Made by a program: the position numbers and the translations under genes
From: Polyangium sp. 15x6
GTDB lineage: Bacteria; Myxococcota_A; Polyangia; Polyangiales; Polyangiaceae
Direction of reading: 5' to 3'
Assembly: GCF_029960785.1 (NCBI RefSeq)
Contig: NZ_JASBQE010000124.1
Location: forward strand, 1-32,494
DNA length: 32,494 nt
Notes under the pieces: model-generated
Databases searched by the model: none
The model's input: only the letters and a program-made list of their open reading frames with translations
Told to the model about the DNA's origin: nothing
Shown here: piece by piece, positions 25,375 to 32,494 of the stretch
How positions within the stretch are numbered: position 1 is the first letter of the stretch
How the letters are laid out: each line of letters begins with the position of its first letter

Positions 25375-26597
25375 GGCCGCACCACCACCGTCTTCGGCAG
25401 GTGCTCGCGCCCCTTGCCGCTTCGCTTTCCGCCGAACGGGATCTCGATCTTCCCCATCGAACGCTCCTCCGCGGGCACGCCGAGCGCCTCCGAGAGCGCT
25501 GGCGACGCCGAGCGCCACACCACCTCGATCACGAGCGATCCCGATTGCGGCGCGTCGAGCTCGAACGCGAACGTGCGCGCCTCGCCCGGCGCGATCCGGT
25601 CATCGCTCTTCTCTGCCCGCGCGAGATAAAACGGCACCTCACGCCCCGCCTCGTCCACGAGCACCCGCCCGAGCGTGCGCTCCTCGCGCGCCTGCGTTTG
25701 CCCCTTGTCGTCGAGCGCCTGCACGCGCACCGCGACCTGCCTCCCGGCCACCCCCGACGGCACCGCGTGCCCTGCGCCTTCGTTCTTCAGCACCACGGAC
25801 ACAGCGATCTTACCTGCGTGGTCCGCCGCCGACGCCACGATCCCGAGCGCCTTGCGCACGAGCTCGCCCTTCTCGCCCATGAACCCGTGGTGCGCCACGC
25901 GCACCTTCCGCTCCGTGCCCGTCGCCGCGTGGGTCACCTCCGCCGGCATGTGGCACTCCTGGCAGGCCGTGCCCGAGACCGCGAAGCTCGACGCGCGCCA
26001 CTCGGTGAACTCGGTGATGATCGGCAAGCTCTTGCCGTCCGCGAGCGGCATCGAGAACGCGTGACAGCCTCCGCAGACGCGCGCGTCGCGGAACGCGGGC
26101 GCGCAGCCCACCTTGTGGAAGTAGTTGTCCTTCGCGTCGCAGTACGGGCCGAATTTGCGATTTCCTTCGAGGTCAAACGTATAACGCGGCTCGGCCGCGT
26201 CCTGCCCGACGTCGCGGATCGCGTGGCACGCCTCGCACGTCACGCCCTCGTCGACCGCCCGCGCCGCCGGATCCGTGAGCCCCGCGAGCGGCGCGTGGCA
26301 CACCTCGCACACGGGGCTCTTCGAGCGATCCCGCATCGCGACGTAGAGCGGCGCGTGCCGCGCGCGCGCGTGCGCCGACGTCTTCCACTCCGCGTGGAGC
26401 ATGCCGTGGCAGTCGCCGCATCGATCGGCGGGGAACGCGTGGGCGCGCGGTTTTTCGAACGAAGGTTTGTCCGAGGACGGGGACGGGGACGCGGACGCTC
26501 CGAGGTTCGCCTCCGCGCGCGGTGCTCCTTCCCGCGGCGCTCTGGGATCGCAGCCGAACGTGAACGCGAGGAGCGCCGTTACTTGTAGCGGCCGTAT
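25371..26597 (-). CDS. Five-heme cytochrome c lipoprotein
   Basis: About 408 residues with five CxxCH motifs: CGDCH, CEVCH, CEACH, CGGCH and CQECH. The spacing resembles cytochrome c554-like multiheme proteins, and a beta-rich C-terminal domain follows (KIAVSVVLKNEGAGHAVPSG). A short hydrophobic stretch and lipobox FTFGC indicate a lipoprotein. The start is a problem: there is no ATG, GTG or TTG near the signal peptide, and the next in-frame GTG, at 26723, lies 145 bases inside the previous gene. I place the start at the ATA of 26597, which has AAAGGA upstream, but this is unproven. It follows the cupredoxin gene and overlaps the sensor gene; it likely moves electrons in the periplasm. Confidence 0.85.
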   Translation of the reverse strand: MRPLQVTALLAFTFGCDPRAPREGAPRAEANLGASASPSPSSDKPSFEKPRAHAFPADRCGDCHGMLHAEWKTSAHARARHAPLYVAMRDRSKSPVCEVCHAPLAGLTDPAARAVDEGVTCEACHAIRDVGQDAAEPRYTFDLEGNRKFGPYCDAKDNYFHKVGCAPAFRDARVCGGCHAFSMPLADGKSLPIITEFTEWRASSFAVSGTACQECHMPAEVTHAATGTERKVRVAHHGFMGEKGELVRKALGIVASAADHAGKIAVSVVLKNEGAGHAVPSGVAGRQVAVRVQALDDKGQTQAREERTLGRVLVDEAGREVPFYLARAEKSDDRIAPGEARTFAFELDAPQSGSLVIEVVWRSASPALSEALGVPAEERSMGKIEIPFGGKRSGKGREHLPKTVVVRP

Positions 26598-27277
26598 GGC
26601 GTCCCGTCCTTTCTCAGGTGTCGCTTCGGCGCCGCGCCTTCCGCGAGCGTCGGCTTGAACGACGCCGTCCCGCCCGCTGCCACCGTCACCTCGCCCCGCA
26701 CCTCCGGCCCGTGCGCGTGCCACGCCACGACCGGGTAGGTCCCCACCGGCACGTTCTTGATCTGGAACGATCCATCCGCGCCCGTCACGGCGTAGAAGCC
26801 GTTGTCGAGCACCTTGATCTTCGTGACCATGTGCGGGTGGATGTTGCAGTAGACGTCCACCACGCCGGCCTCGCGGAACGTGACGGACTTGCTCTCGCCG
26901 CTCTTGTAGAGCCCGAGATCGAAGCGCGCGGCCTTCGAGACCGAAAACACGTTGTGGAAGACCTTGTCGTCGTTCGGGAACTCGACGGTCGTTCCTTTCA
27001 CGATGACCATCAGCCCCGGCGTGAACGTGAGGTTCTTCTGGCGAATCTCACGCTTGCCGGACGGCGCCGCCGGGCCGGGCACGTTCTCCAGGTAGATCAC
27101 GATGCCCGATCGATCGGCCTTCGGCGCGTCGTCCACGAGGACCGTGACCACGCCCGAGACCTGGCCCACGGCCGGCGCCTCGGCGCGGCTCACGCGCGGG
27201 GAGAAAGAGACGGTGAGCGGGATCGTCACCACGCCGAGGGGGATCAGGAGGCCTAGGAGGCGAGACCAGAGACGCAT
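26579..27277 (-). CDS. Secreted cupredoxin (plastocyanin-like copper protein)
   Basis: 232 residues. A signal peptide (LLGLLIPLGVVTIPLTVSFS, cut near SRAEA) precedes a cupredoxin fold. A type 1 copper site is visible: H108 in KVFHNVFS, C144 and H147 in VYCNIHPHM, and M150 as axial ligand. VKGTTVEFPNDDKVFHNVFS is typical of MauL/plastocyanin-like periplasmic proteins. The C-terminal part (GFYAVTGADGSFQIKNVPVG, TYPVVAWHAHGPEVRGEV) resembles a carboxypeptidase-regulatory-like beta domain. It probably shuttles electrons to or from the neighbouring multiheme cytochrome. It follows the porin-like gene by 21 bases. Confidence 0.92.
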   Translation of the reverse strand: MRLWSRLLGLLIPLGVVTIPLTVSFSPRVSRAEAPAVGQVSGVVTVLVDDAPKADRSGIVIYLENVPGPAAPSGKREIRQKNLTFTPGLMVIVKGTTVEFPNDDKVFHNVFSVSKAARFDLGLYKSGESKSVTFREAGVVDVYCNIHPHMVTKIKVLDNGFYAVTGADGSFQIKNVPVGTYPVVAWHAHGPEVRGEVTVAAGGTASFKPTLAEGAAPKRHLRKDGTPYGRYK

Positions 27278-27298
27278 GCGCCATTCTCCTCGGGAGCG

Positions 27299-28768
27299 TC
27301 AGTATTTCAGGAGCATCGAGCTCGTGAACACGTCGTTCGGAAACTGGGGGGCGCGGCCCAGCTCGCGGTTCAGATTGTACTCGGCCTTCAGGATGAGATG
27401 GGTCCCGAGCTCCATCCGCACCCCGGCCGTCGCGCGCAGGACCTGGGACTGGTAGACGAAGCTCACGCCGCTTCGATGTACCGCGTCCCGCGCGTCGACA
27501 CGGGCATACGGCATGAGCCAGTTCAGCACCCGATACCCCACGAGCGCATAACCGCCGCGATACCGGAGGCAGGGCGCGAGGCCACATTTCGTGTCCCCCG
27601 TCGCGCTCTTCCCATCGATGACGCCCTGCATGACCTCGGCCGTTACCTCCAGATCGCGCCAATCGAGGTGCAGGTCCACGCCGACGTGCGTGTGCAGCGC
27701 GTCCTCGGCGCTTTGCAGGTCCTGCGCGCCGATCGAGCCCGAGAGCCCGACCTCGAGCCCGGCCCCGAGCGGCGCGCGCGAGGCGATCCGGCCCGCCACG
27801 GTCTTCCAGTCGTTTCGATCGATCTCGCCGTGAAATGGGAACGTCTCGGCCCCGTGGCTGCCGTTCGTCACGGCCACGTTCAGGATCATCGCGCCGTCCC
27901 AGAATTTCCCGCGCGCCTTCAGCCCGAGCGGCGATCCGCACGTGTATCGGCAGAGCAAGGACGGCGTCACGGTGAGCCTGTCGGGCGCCTCGCGGTTTCG
28001 GTACTCCCAGCCGAGCACCGAATCGAACTTCCCGGCATAGAGGCTGAGCTCGAAGCGCTCGATCGGGACGAGGTACTCGGCGTACGCCAGCTTGACGTCG
28101 ATGAAATCGCCGAGCGCCCGATCCCCGGGCGCCGAGACGTCCCGCGCCCGCGGCGCGAAGTCGATCGAGGCCGTCAGCGTGAGGTCCTCGCGCGGCGCCG
28201 CGAAGAGCTGCATGTTGAGCGCGTTCACCGCGAACGACGATTTTCCGCCGCTATCGATGGCGTCGAACGTGAGCGCCCGTGATTCGCCCGTGTCGGCCGG
28301 CTCGCCGCGCGCGTTCACCATCGTCGAGAGCGGGTCCCCATAAAAGACCCACGACGCCGGGATGTCGCCCTCGTACTCCGGGAAATACCGGTATCCGCGG
28401 TCGCTCCGTATCCCGGAGCCGTTACCCGTGGCCCTGAAAAACCCGAAGTCGAGGTAGCCGCCGAGCTTGTTCACGATGGGCAAGAGCCTCGTGATCTGCT
28501 GATCGAAGTAGCTCGCGTCGTCCTCGAGCTTCGCGATTTTCTCGCGCGCGGCCTCGTTCTGCTTTGCCGCGCGCTCGAGCTCCGCCACGCGCTCGCGCAT
28601 GCGGCGGTTCTCCTCTTCGAGCGCCCGCAGCCGCGCTTCGACCCGCTCCGCGGCCGTAGGTTCACGCGCGTTCGTCGCGGTGTTCCCATCCCCGTCGGTA
28701 GCCCGCGCAACACGAGGCACGATTCCGACGACGGACAGGAAGAGCACGATCTCGAGCGGCTTCCTCAT
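27299..28768 (-). CDS. Outer-membrane porin-like beta-barrel with N-terminal coiled coil
   Basis: 489 residues. A signal peptide (EIVLFLSVVGIVPRVARA) is followed by a coiled coil (about 35-85; RVEARLRALEEENRRMRERV) and then a large beta-barrel from YLDFGFFRATGNG onward, with many alternating strands. The chain ends in an aromatic Tyr, as barrels recognised by the Bam machinery do. A coiled coil ahead of a barrel is seen in phosphate-selective (OprP-like) porins and some multiheme conduits. First gene of the minus operon; its start is 152 bases from the divergent CheA-like gene, so that gap holds both promoters. Substrate unknown. Confidence 0.87.
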   Translation of the reverse strand: MRKPLEIVLFLSVVGIVPRVARATDGDGNTATNAREPTAAERVEARLRALEEENRRMRERVAELERAAKQNEAAREKIAKLEDDASYFDQQITRLLPIVNKLGGYLDFGFFRATGNGSGIRSDRGYRYFPEYEGDIPASWVFYGDPLSTMVNARGEPADTGESRALTFDAIDSGGKSSFAVNALNMQLFAAPREDLTLTASIDFAPRARDVSAPGDRALGDFIDVKLAYAEYLVPIERFELSLYAGKFDSVLGWEYRNREAPDRLTVTPSLLCRYTCGSPLGLKARGKFWDGAMILNVAVTNGSHGAETFPFHGEIDRNDWKTVAGRIASRAPLGAGLEVGLSGSIGAQDLQSAEDALHTHVGVDLHLDWRDLEVTAEVMQGVIDGKSATGDTKCGLAPCLRYRGGYALVGYRVLNWLMPYARVDARDAVHRSGVSFVYQSQVLRATAGVRMELGTHLILKAEYNLNRELGRAPQFPNDVFTSSMLLKY

Positions 28769-28920
28769 GTCCCGATGCGACCCTACAGGGACCGAACGGC
28801 CCCGTCGAGCGTTGATTGCGCTCCCGCTTCTCTCTTTGCTTCGGGTATGATGCCTCCCGTCCAGGGGGCGCCATTGTTGTCCGAACCCGTGAGCGATCCT
28901 GCCGTGCGGCGAGGGGCGAC

Positions 28921-30417
28921 TTGAGCCCGAGTGCGCTTCCCAGCGAGCTCCTCGCGCGTTTCCGCGGCGTGGCGCTCGAACGGCTCGACCGCGTCGAGGC
29001 CGATTGGGGCCGCTTCATGCACGGCGACGGCGGGCCCGAGGTCGCCGCCGTGATGCAGCAGGAGCTGCACACGCTGAAGGGCGAGGCCCGGATGATGCAC
29101 TTCGGCGGGCTCGCCACCCTCTGCCACGCGCTCGAAGGCCTCGTCGCGGCCGTGGCGAGGCGCGGCCGGCGCGTGCCCGAGGAGGTCGACCTCGTCGTGA
29201 CCATGGCCATCCGGTTCATGGTCGTGATGATCCGCAAGAAGGACGCGGCCTCGAGCGCGGGGATGGACGTCGACGGGTTCGTGCAGCAGATCGAAGAGGT
29301 CCTCGCCGAGGTCTCGGCCGACGAGCCCCAAACCCCCGCGCCCGTCCCCGAGTCCCGCAGCGTCCCGGTCGACGTGCGCGATCGCGTGTCGATGGCCACG
29401 CAGCAGCGCCTCGCGGCCCTCGCGGTGCGGGTCTTTCTGGAGCACGTCGCGGCCGGGCGCGCGCGCGGGCGGCTCGGCGACGTGGTCCGCGCGCTCTCCG
29501 AGGAGGTCACCTCGCTCTCGGCCGTCTCCCTCGCGCCGCGGCTCGCGCCCCACGAAGCGGGGGTGCGTGGCCTCGCCGAGAGCCTCGGCAAGGAGGTCCG
29601 CGTGGCCTTCGACGTGGGCGACGTGCGCGTCCGCGCCGAGGTCGCCGAGTCCGTCGAGGTCGTCCTGCTCCACTCCCTGCGCAACGCGGTGGATCACGGC
29701 ATCGAGCGGCCCGAGGCCCGCCGCGCCGCGGGCAAGGCGCCCGTCGCGTCGGTCCACGTCTCGGCGCGGCAGAAGGGCGGCGAGATCGAGATCACGGTCG
29801 AGGACGACGGCGCGGGCGTGAACCTCGAGGCGGTGCGGAGGCGCGCGATCGACCTCGGCATCTCCACGCCCGAGATCGCCCTGCGCGCGCCGGACGACGA
29901 GCTCACGGAGCTGCTCTTTCGCCCGGGGCTTTCCACGCGCACCGAGGTCACGGACGTCTCGGGCCGCGGCATCGGCCTCGACGCGGCGCGCGCCGCCATC
30001 CAGCGCGTCGGCGGCTGTATCTCCATCACCACGCGCCGCGGCCAGGGCACGCTCCTCCAGCTCCGCGTCCCCCAGGCGAGCCACCTGCTCCCCGTCGTGT
30101 GTTTTCCCGCGCGGGGCGCCGACCTCGTCCTCGCCGTGGCGGCCGGCCCCGGCGTCCGCGTCGTGCCCGCCGAAGGTGGCATGCCGGCCCTCGATCCGGT
30201 GGAATACTTCGATATGGCGCCACCGGGCGGCGCGCGGAGCGGCGAGGGCGTGCGGATCGAGGTCCGACGCGGGGAGGCACGCTTCACGTTGCGGGCCGGC
30301 GGCGCGCCTTACGCGGCCGTGGCCACGCGCCTTTGTCCGACCGCCGACGATTGCCCTGCCGAGATCGTGACCGTCGACGGGGCCGAGGTCTTGCTCGTGC
30401 GGCCCGAGGTATTCTGA
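28921..30417 (+). CDS. CheA-like histidine kinase (Hpt, GHKL ATPase, degenerate CheW-like end)
   Basis: 498 residues from TTG 28921, with GAGGGG just upstream; the frame is open back to 28816. Order: Hpt domain (about 5-120; ELHTLKGEARMMHF with phospho-His H50), a linker, a dimerisation-like region ending in ESLGKEVRVAFDVGDVRV, an ATPase domain (LLHSLRNAVDHGIE, VEDDGAGVNLEAV, VSGRGIGLDAAR), and a C-terminal part of about 100 residues in the position of the CheW coupling domain but weakly matching it. It should phosphorylate a receiver; the response regulator at 30565 is the obvious candidate. No chemoreceptor, CheW or CheB/R is present. Confidence 0.9.
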   Translation: MSPSALPSELLARFRGVALERLDRVEADWGRFMHGDGGPEVAAVMQQELHTLKGEARMMHFGGLATLCHALEGLVAAVARRGRRVPEEVDLVVTMAIRFMVVMIRKKDAASSAGMDVDGFVQQIEEVLAEVSADEPQTPAPVPESRSVPVDVRDRVSMATQQRLAALAVRVFLEHVAAGRARGRLGDVVRALSEEVTSLSAVSLAPRLAPHEAGVRGLAESLGKEVRVAFDVGDVRVRAEVAESVEVVLLHSLRNAVDHGIERPEARRAAGKAPVASVHVSARQKGGEIEITVEDDGAGVNLEAVRRRAIDLGISTPEIALRAPDDELTELLFRPGLSTRTEVTDVSGRGIGLDAARAAIQRVGGCISITTRRGQGTLLQLRVPQASHLLPVVCFPARGADLVLAVAAGPGVRVVPAEGGMPALDPVEYFDMAPPGGARSGEGVRIEVRRGEARFTLRAGGAPYAAVATRLCPTADDCPAEIVTVDGAEVLLVRPEVF

Positions 30418-30478
30418 CTCCGTCCATACCCGGTTTTTCCGCTGCCCGCGCGAATCGTGCCCTGGGTTTACGTCCTTC

Positions 30479-30507
30479 TTGCCGTGGCAACGGCTCCTCG
30501 ATACCAT
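30479..30507 (+). promoter_or_regulatory. Possible sigma-70-type promoter before the response regulator
   Basis: TTGCCG at 30479-30484 and TACCAT at 30502-30507 are 17 bases apart, a fair housekeeping match. It lies 57 bases before the ATG, in the 147-base gap after the CheA-like gene, so the regulator may have its own transcript. Confidence 0.35.
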
Positions 30508-30564
30508 GCCGGCAATGGCCCCAGCATGACGCTCGGGCAGAACCACCTCCCGCGAGAGGCATCC

Positions 30565-31245
30565 ATGAGCGCGAGCGCGACGAAGCGGCGGATTCTCGTG
30601 GTCGACGACAGCGAGATTTGCCGTGAGCTGGTCAAGCTGCTCCTGCAATCTCGCGGCTTCGATGTGATCACGCTCGACTCGCCGTTCGGCTTCGGCGCGG
30701 CCGTGGCGCGCGAGCAGCCGGATCTCGTGCTCGTGGACGTCAACATGCCGGCGCTCCACGGGGGCAAGCTGGTCGAGGTGGCGCTCCAGAAGGGCATCCT
30801 CTCGTGCCCCATCGTTTTTCACTCCGACCGGCCGGCGCGGGAGCTCCAGAGCCTCGTTTTGAGCACGGGCGCCTCGGGGTTCATCCCGAAGACGAACGAC
30901 GGCGACGAGCTCGTCTCGCGCATCGAAGAGTATCTGAATGGCACGTGGCAGAAGCGCGACCGCGCCCCGGAGAGCATCCGGCCGAGCACGGCGCCTCCGG
31001 GCCCGCGCACCGACGTGCCGCCGCGCGTGACGCGCCCCTCGGAGGTGCCGCCCCTCTCCGGCTCCACGTCCCAGTCGCTCCCGCCCTTGTCCGCCGCCGC
31101 GCTCTCGGCCCGTACCTCGGACGCCGCGCCCTTGTCGCAGCGCAGCTTCGACGCGGCGCCTCACTCGCAACGATCGCCGGACGCGGCGCCCCACTCGCAG
31201 CGGACGATCACCTCGTCCACGGGCTGGGTGCGCGGGAAATTCTGA
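30565..31245 (+). CDS. Receiver-domain response regulator with disordered Ser/Pro tail
   Basis: 226 residues from ATG 30565 with AGAGG six bases upstream; 30526 is also in frame. The receiver (about 8-130) has ILVVDDSEICRELVKLLLQS, the phosphorylated D58 in LVLVDVNMPALHGG, and GFIPKTNDGDELV with the conserved Lys. No DNA-binding or enzyme domain follows. The last 95 residues are Pro/Ser/Ala-rich with repeats such as DAAPLSQRSFDAAPHSQRSP. Single-receiver proteins can carry phosphate or act through protein contacts. The likely donor is the CheA-like kinase 147 bases upstream. Confidence 0.9.
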   Translation: MSASATKRRILVVDDSEICRELVKLLLQSRGFDVITLDSPFGFGAAVAREQPDLVLVDVNMPALHGGKLVEVALQKGILSCPIVFHSDRPARELQSLVLSTGASGFIPKTNDGDELVSRIEEYLNGTWQKRDRAPESIRPSTAPPGPRTDVPPRVTRPSEVPPLSGSTSQSLPPLSAAALSARTSDAAPLSQRSFDAAPHSQRSPDAAPHSQRTITSSTGWVRGKF

Positions 31246-31369
31246 CGCGTTTTTCGGAAGTCCTCGGCTCCTGCGATTCGAGGGTTTGCTTTCGCCTGGC
31301 CGCGCCGCGCGCTAAGGAAGCGCGGGTCCGACCGTGCTCGGTCGAGCCCCTCGCGCCGGATCCTCCTCC

Positions 31370-32353
31370 ATGACCATCCGCGGCTTCACGATAGACGGTT
31401 TTCTCCTCGCGCTCGTCGCCGTCGTGGCGCTCGCGATCGTGATGCCCGGGCCCGGCTCGACGGGCGGCCTCCTGCACATGAACGAGGTCTCGACCTACGG
31501 CATCGCCGTCGTCTTCTTTCTCTACGGCCTGACGCTCGCGCCGGAAAAGATGAAAGCCGGCATCAGGCATTGGCGGCTGCATCTCTGCGTCCAGCTCTGC
31601 ACCTTCCTGCTGTTCCCGGCGGTGGTGCTGCTGTTCGGCACGCCGCTGAAGAGCTTCATGCCGCAGGAAGTCTGGATCGGCTTCTTCTATACCGCGGCGC
31701 TCCCCTCGACCGTCTCCTCCTCGGTCGCGATGACCTCGCTCGCGCATGGCAACGTGCCGGCCGCGATCTTCAACGCCACCCTGTCGAGCCTGATCGGTGT
31801 CTTCGCGACGCCGCTGCTGATGGCCTGGTTCCTGTCGACGGCCGGCGTGGCGATGCCGCTCGGGCCGGTGATCGGCAAGGTCGTCCTGCTCGTGCTGCTG
31901 CCGATCGTCATCGGTCAGGTGGCGCGCCATTGGCTCGCTGCCTGGGCGCAGCGCAATGAAAAGCAGATCAAGCTGGCCGACCGGGCAATCATCCTCGCGA
32001 TCGTCTACAACTCGTTCTCCGATTCGATCGTCGAGGGCGTCTGGCAGGGCCATGACGCCCTGCGAATCGTGGGGATCCTCATCGGCGTCGTCGCGCTGTT
32101 CTTCCTCATCTACGGGCTCATGTCGATTCCCTGCCGCCTGCTCGGCTTCGACCGGCCGGACACGATCGCCTGCCTCTTCTGCGCATCGAAGAAATCGCTC
32201 GCCACCGGCGTGCCCCTCGCGCCGCTCATCTTCGGCGCCAACCCGGCGCTCGGCCTGATCATCGCGCCGATCATGCTCTACCACTTCTGCCAGCTCGTGA
32301 TCGTCAGCGTCATCGCGAACCGCAGCGCGCGCCTCACCCTGGCGACAGCCTGA
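31370..32353 (+). CDS. Bile acid:sodium symporter (BASS/SBF-like) family transporter
   Basis: 327 residues with about nine or ten membrane helices, for example FLLALVAVVALAIVMPGPGS, VSTYGIAVVFFLYGLTLAPE and LPIVIGQVARHWLAAWAQRN. Family motifs include FFYTAALPSTVSSSVAMTSL, FNATLSSLIGVFATPLLMAW and CASKKSLATGVPLAPLIFGA. This type (YfeH-like) probably moves organic anions with sodium; the substrate is unknown. ATG 31370 is preferred over 31334. Codon use in the middle of the gene is richer in CTG than its neighbours, which use mainly CTC (about 22 CTG to 27 CTC in all by hand count), and it is followed 16 bases later by the dispersed repeat. Gene transfer is possible. Confidence 0.93.
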   Translation: MTIRGFTIDGFLLALVAVVALAIVMPGPGSTGGLLHMNEVSTYGIAVVFFLYGLTLAPEKMKAGIRHWRLHLCVQLCTFLLFPAVVLLFGTPLKSFMPQEVWIGFFYTAALPSTVSSSVAMTSLAHGNVPAAIFNATLSSLIGVFATPLLMAWFLSTAGVAMPLGPVIGKVVLLVLLPIVIGQVARHWLAAWAQRNEKQIKLADRAIILAIVYNSFSDSIVEGVWQGHDALRIVGILIGVVALFFLIYGLMSIPCRLLGFDRPDTIACLFCASKKSLATGVPLAPLIFGANPALGLIIAPIMLYHFCQLVIVSVIANRSARLTLATA

Positions 32354-32369
32354 GTTTCTTGTTGGGACC

Positions 32370-32490
32370 GCTGCGCTGGGGCGTTGCCCCAGGCCCCAGC
32401 AGGGGCTGTCCGCCCCTGCACCCGGACCAGCCAGGGGCTGGACCCAGGACGATGAACTGCGCGATGCGCAGTTCATCGCACAGGCCCGGT
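32370..32490. repeat. Third copy of the dispersed multi-hairpin repeat
   Basis: It matches copy A (4977-5098) base for base over most of its length: the GGGGC-GTT-GCCCC hairpin, AGGGGC-tgtcc-GCCCCT, GACCAG-CTGGAC and the 12-bp hairpin GATGAACTGCGC-GAT-GCGCAGTTCATC at 32451-32477. It lacks the outer ggtctcatctgggaggcg end seen in A and B. The window ends four bases after it, so an inverted partner may lie beyond. Confidence 0.85.
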
Positions 32491-32494
32491 CGAG

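Noticed and set aside
28783-31194. 803-codon minus frame opposite the CheA-like and response-regulator genes
   Set aside because: Antisense shadow; it crosses an intergenic gap and two well-supported genes with clear motifs.

Overview
The window is very GC-rich, has dense coding with strong third-position G/C, and contains many lipoproteins with Gly-rich linkers and many phospho-signalling proteins. Together these suggest a large-genome myxobacterium of the Polyangium/Sorangium type. That is an inference from style and gene content, not a database result.

Layout. Bases 1-373 are a 43-bp minisatellite. Bases 395-968 hold two head-to-head gene remnants, both lacking their 5' ends. Bases 981-1465 carry RNase P RNA with a candidate promoter and a clear terminator. 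Next come a hybrid histidine kinase (+) and a beta-propeller (SBBP) lipoprotein (-). A 353-bp element made of two inverted copies of a multi-hairpin repeat follows, and a third copy lies at the right end of the window. Then come a solitary formate dehydrogenase-like molybdoenzyme (-), a monoheme c-type lipoprotein (-) and a Cys-rich lipoprotein (-). A protein with a C-terminal zinc-site motif (+), threonine aldolase with a TPR lipoprotein (+), an acidic-tailed protein (-) and a small beta-barrel-like protein (+) complete the left half.

Bases 14489-19931 form a co-directional signalling block: a protein with three zinc ribbons and two FHA domains, a membrane-anchored PP2C phosphatase, a membrane-anchored trypsin-like protease, and an FHA-TM-protease paralogue whose catalytic Ser is replaced by Asn. 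Two peptide-type ABC permeases follow; the first has an unusually large insertion. They end at a terminator facing a minus-strand operon.

That operon (28768 down to 22674) encodes an outer-membrane porin-like protein, a cupredoxin, a five-heme cytochrome c, a membrane sensor with a SpoIIE-type phosphatase domain, a RsbW-like ATPase and a STAS protein. The tight overlaps suggest that periplasmic electron transfer and a partner-switching regulator are expressed, and perhaps work, together. Divergent from it are a CheA-like kinase and a response regulator. The last gene is a BASS-family transporter with partly different codon use, lying beside the third repeat copy.

The observations most worth following are the structured dispersed repeat with compensatory base changes, the porin/cupredoxin/cytochrome/partner-switch operon, the predicted protease/pseudoprotease pair in the FHA-PP2C block, and the permease with the large insertion.
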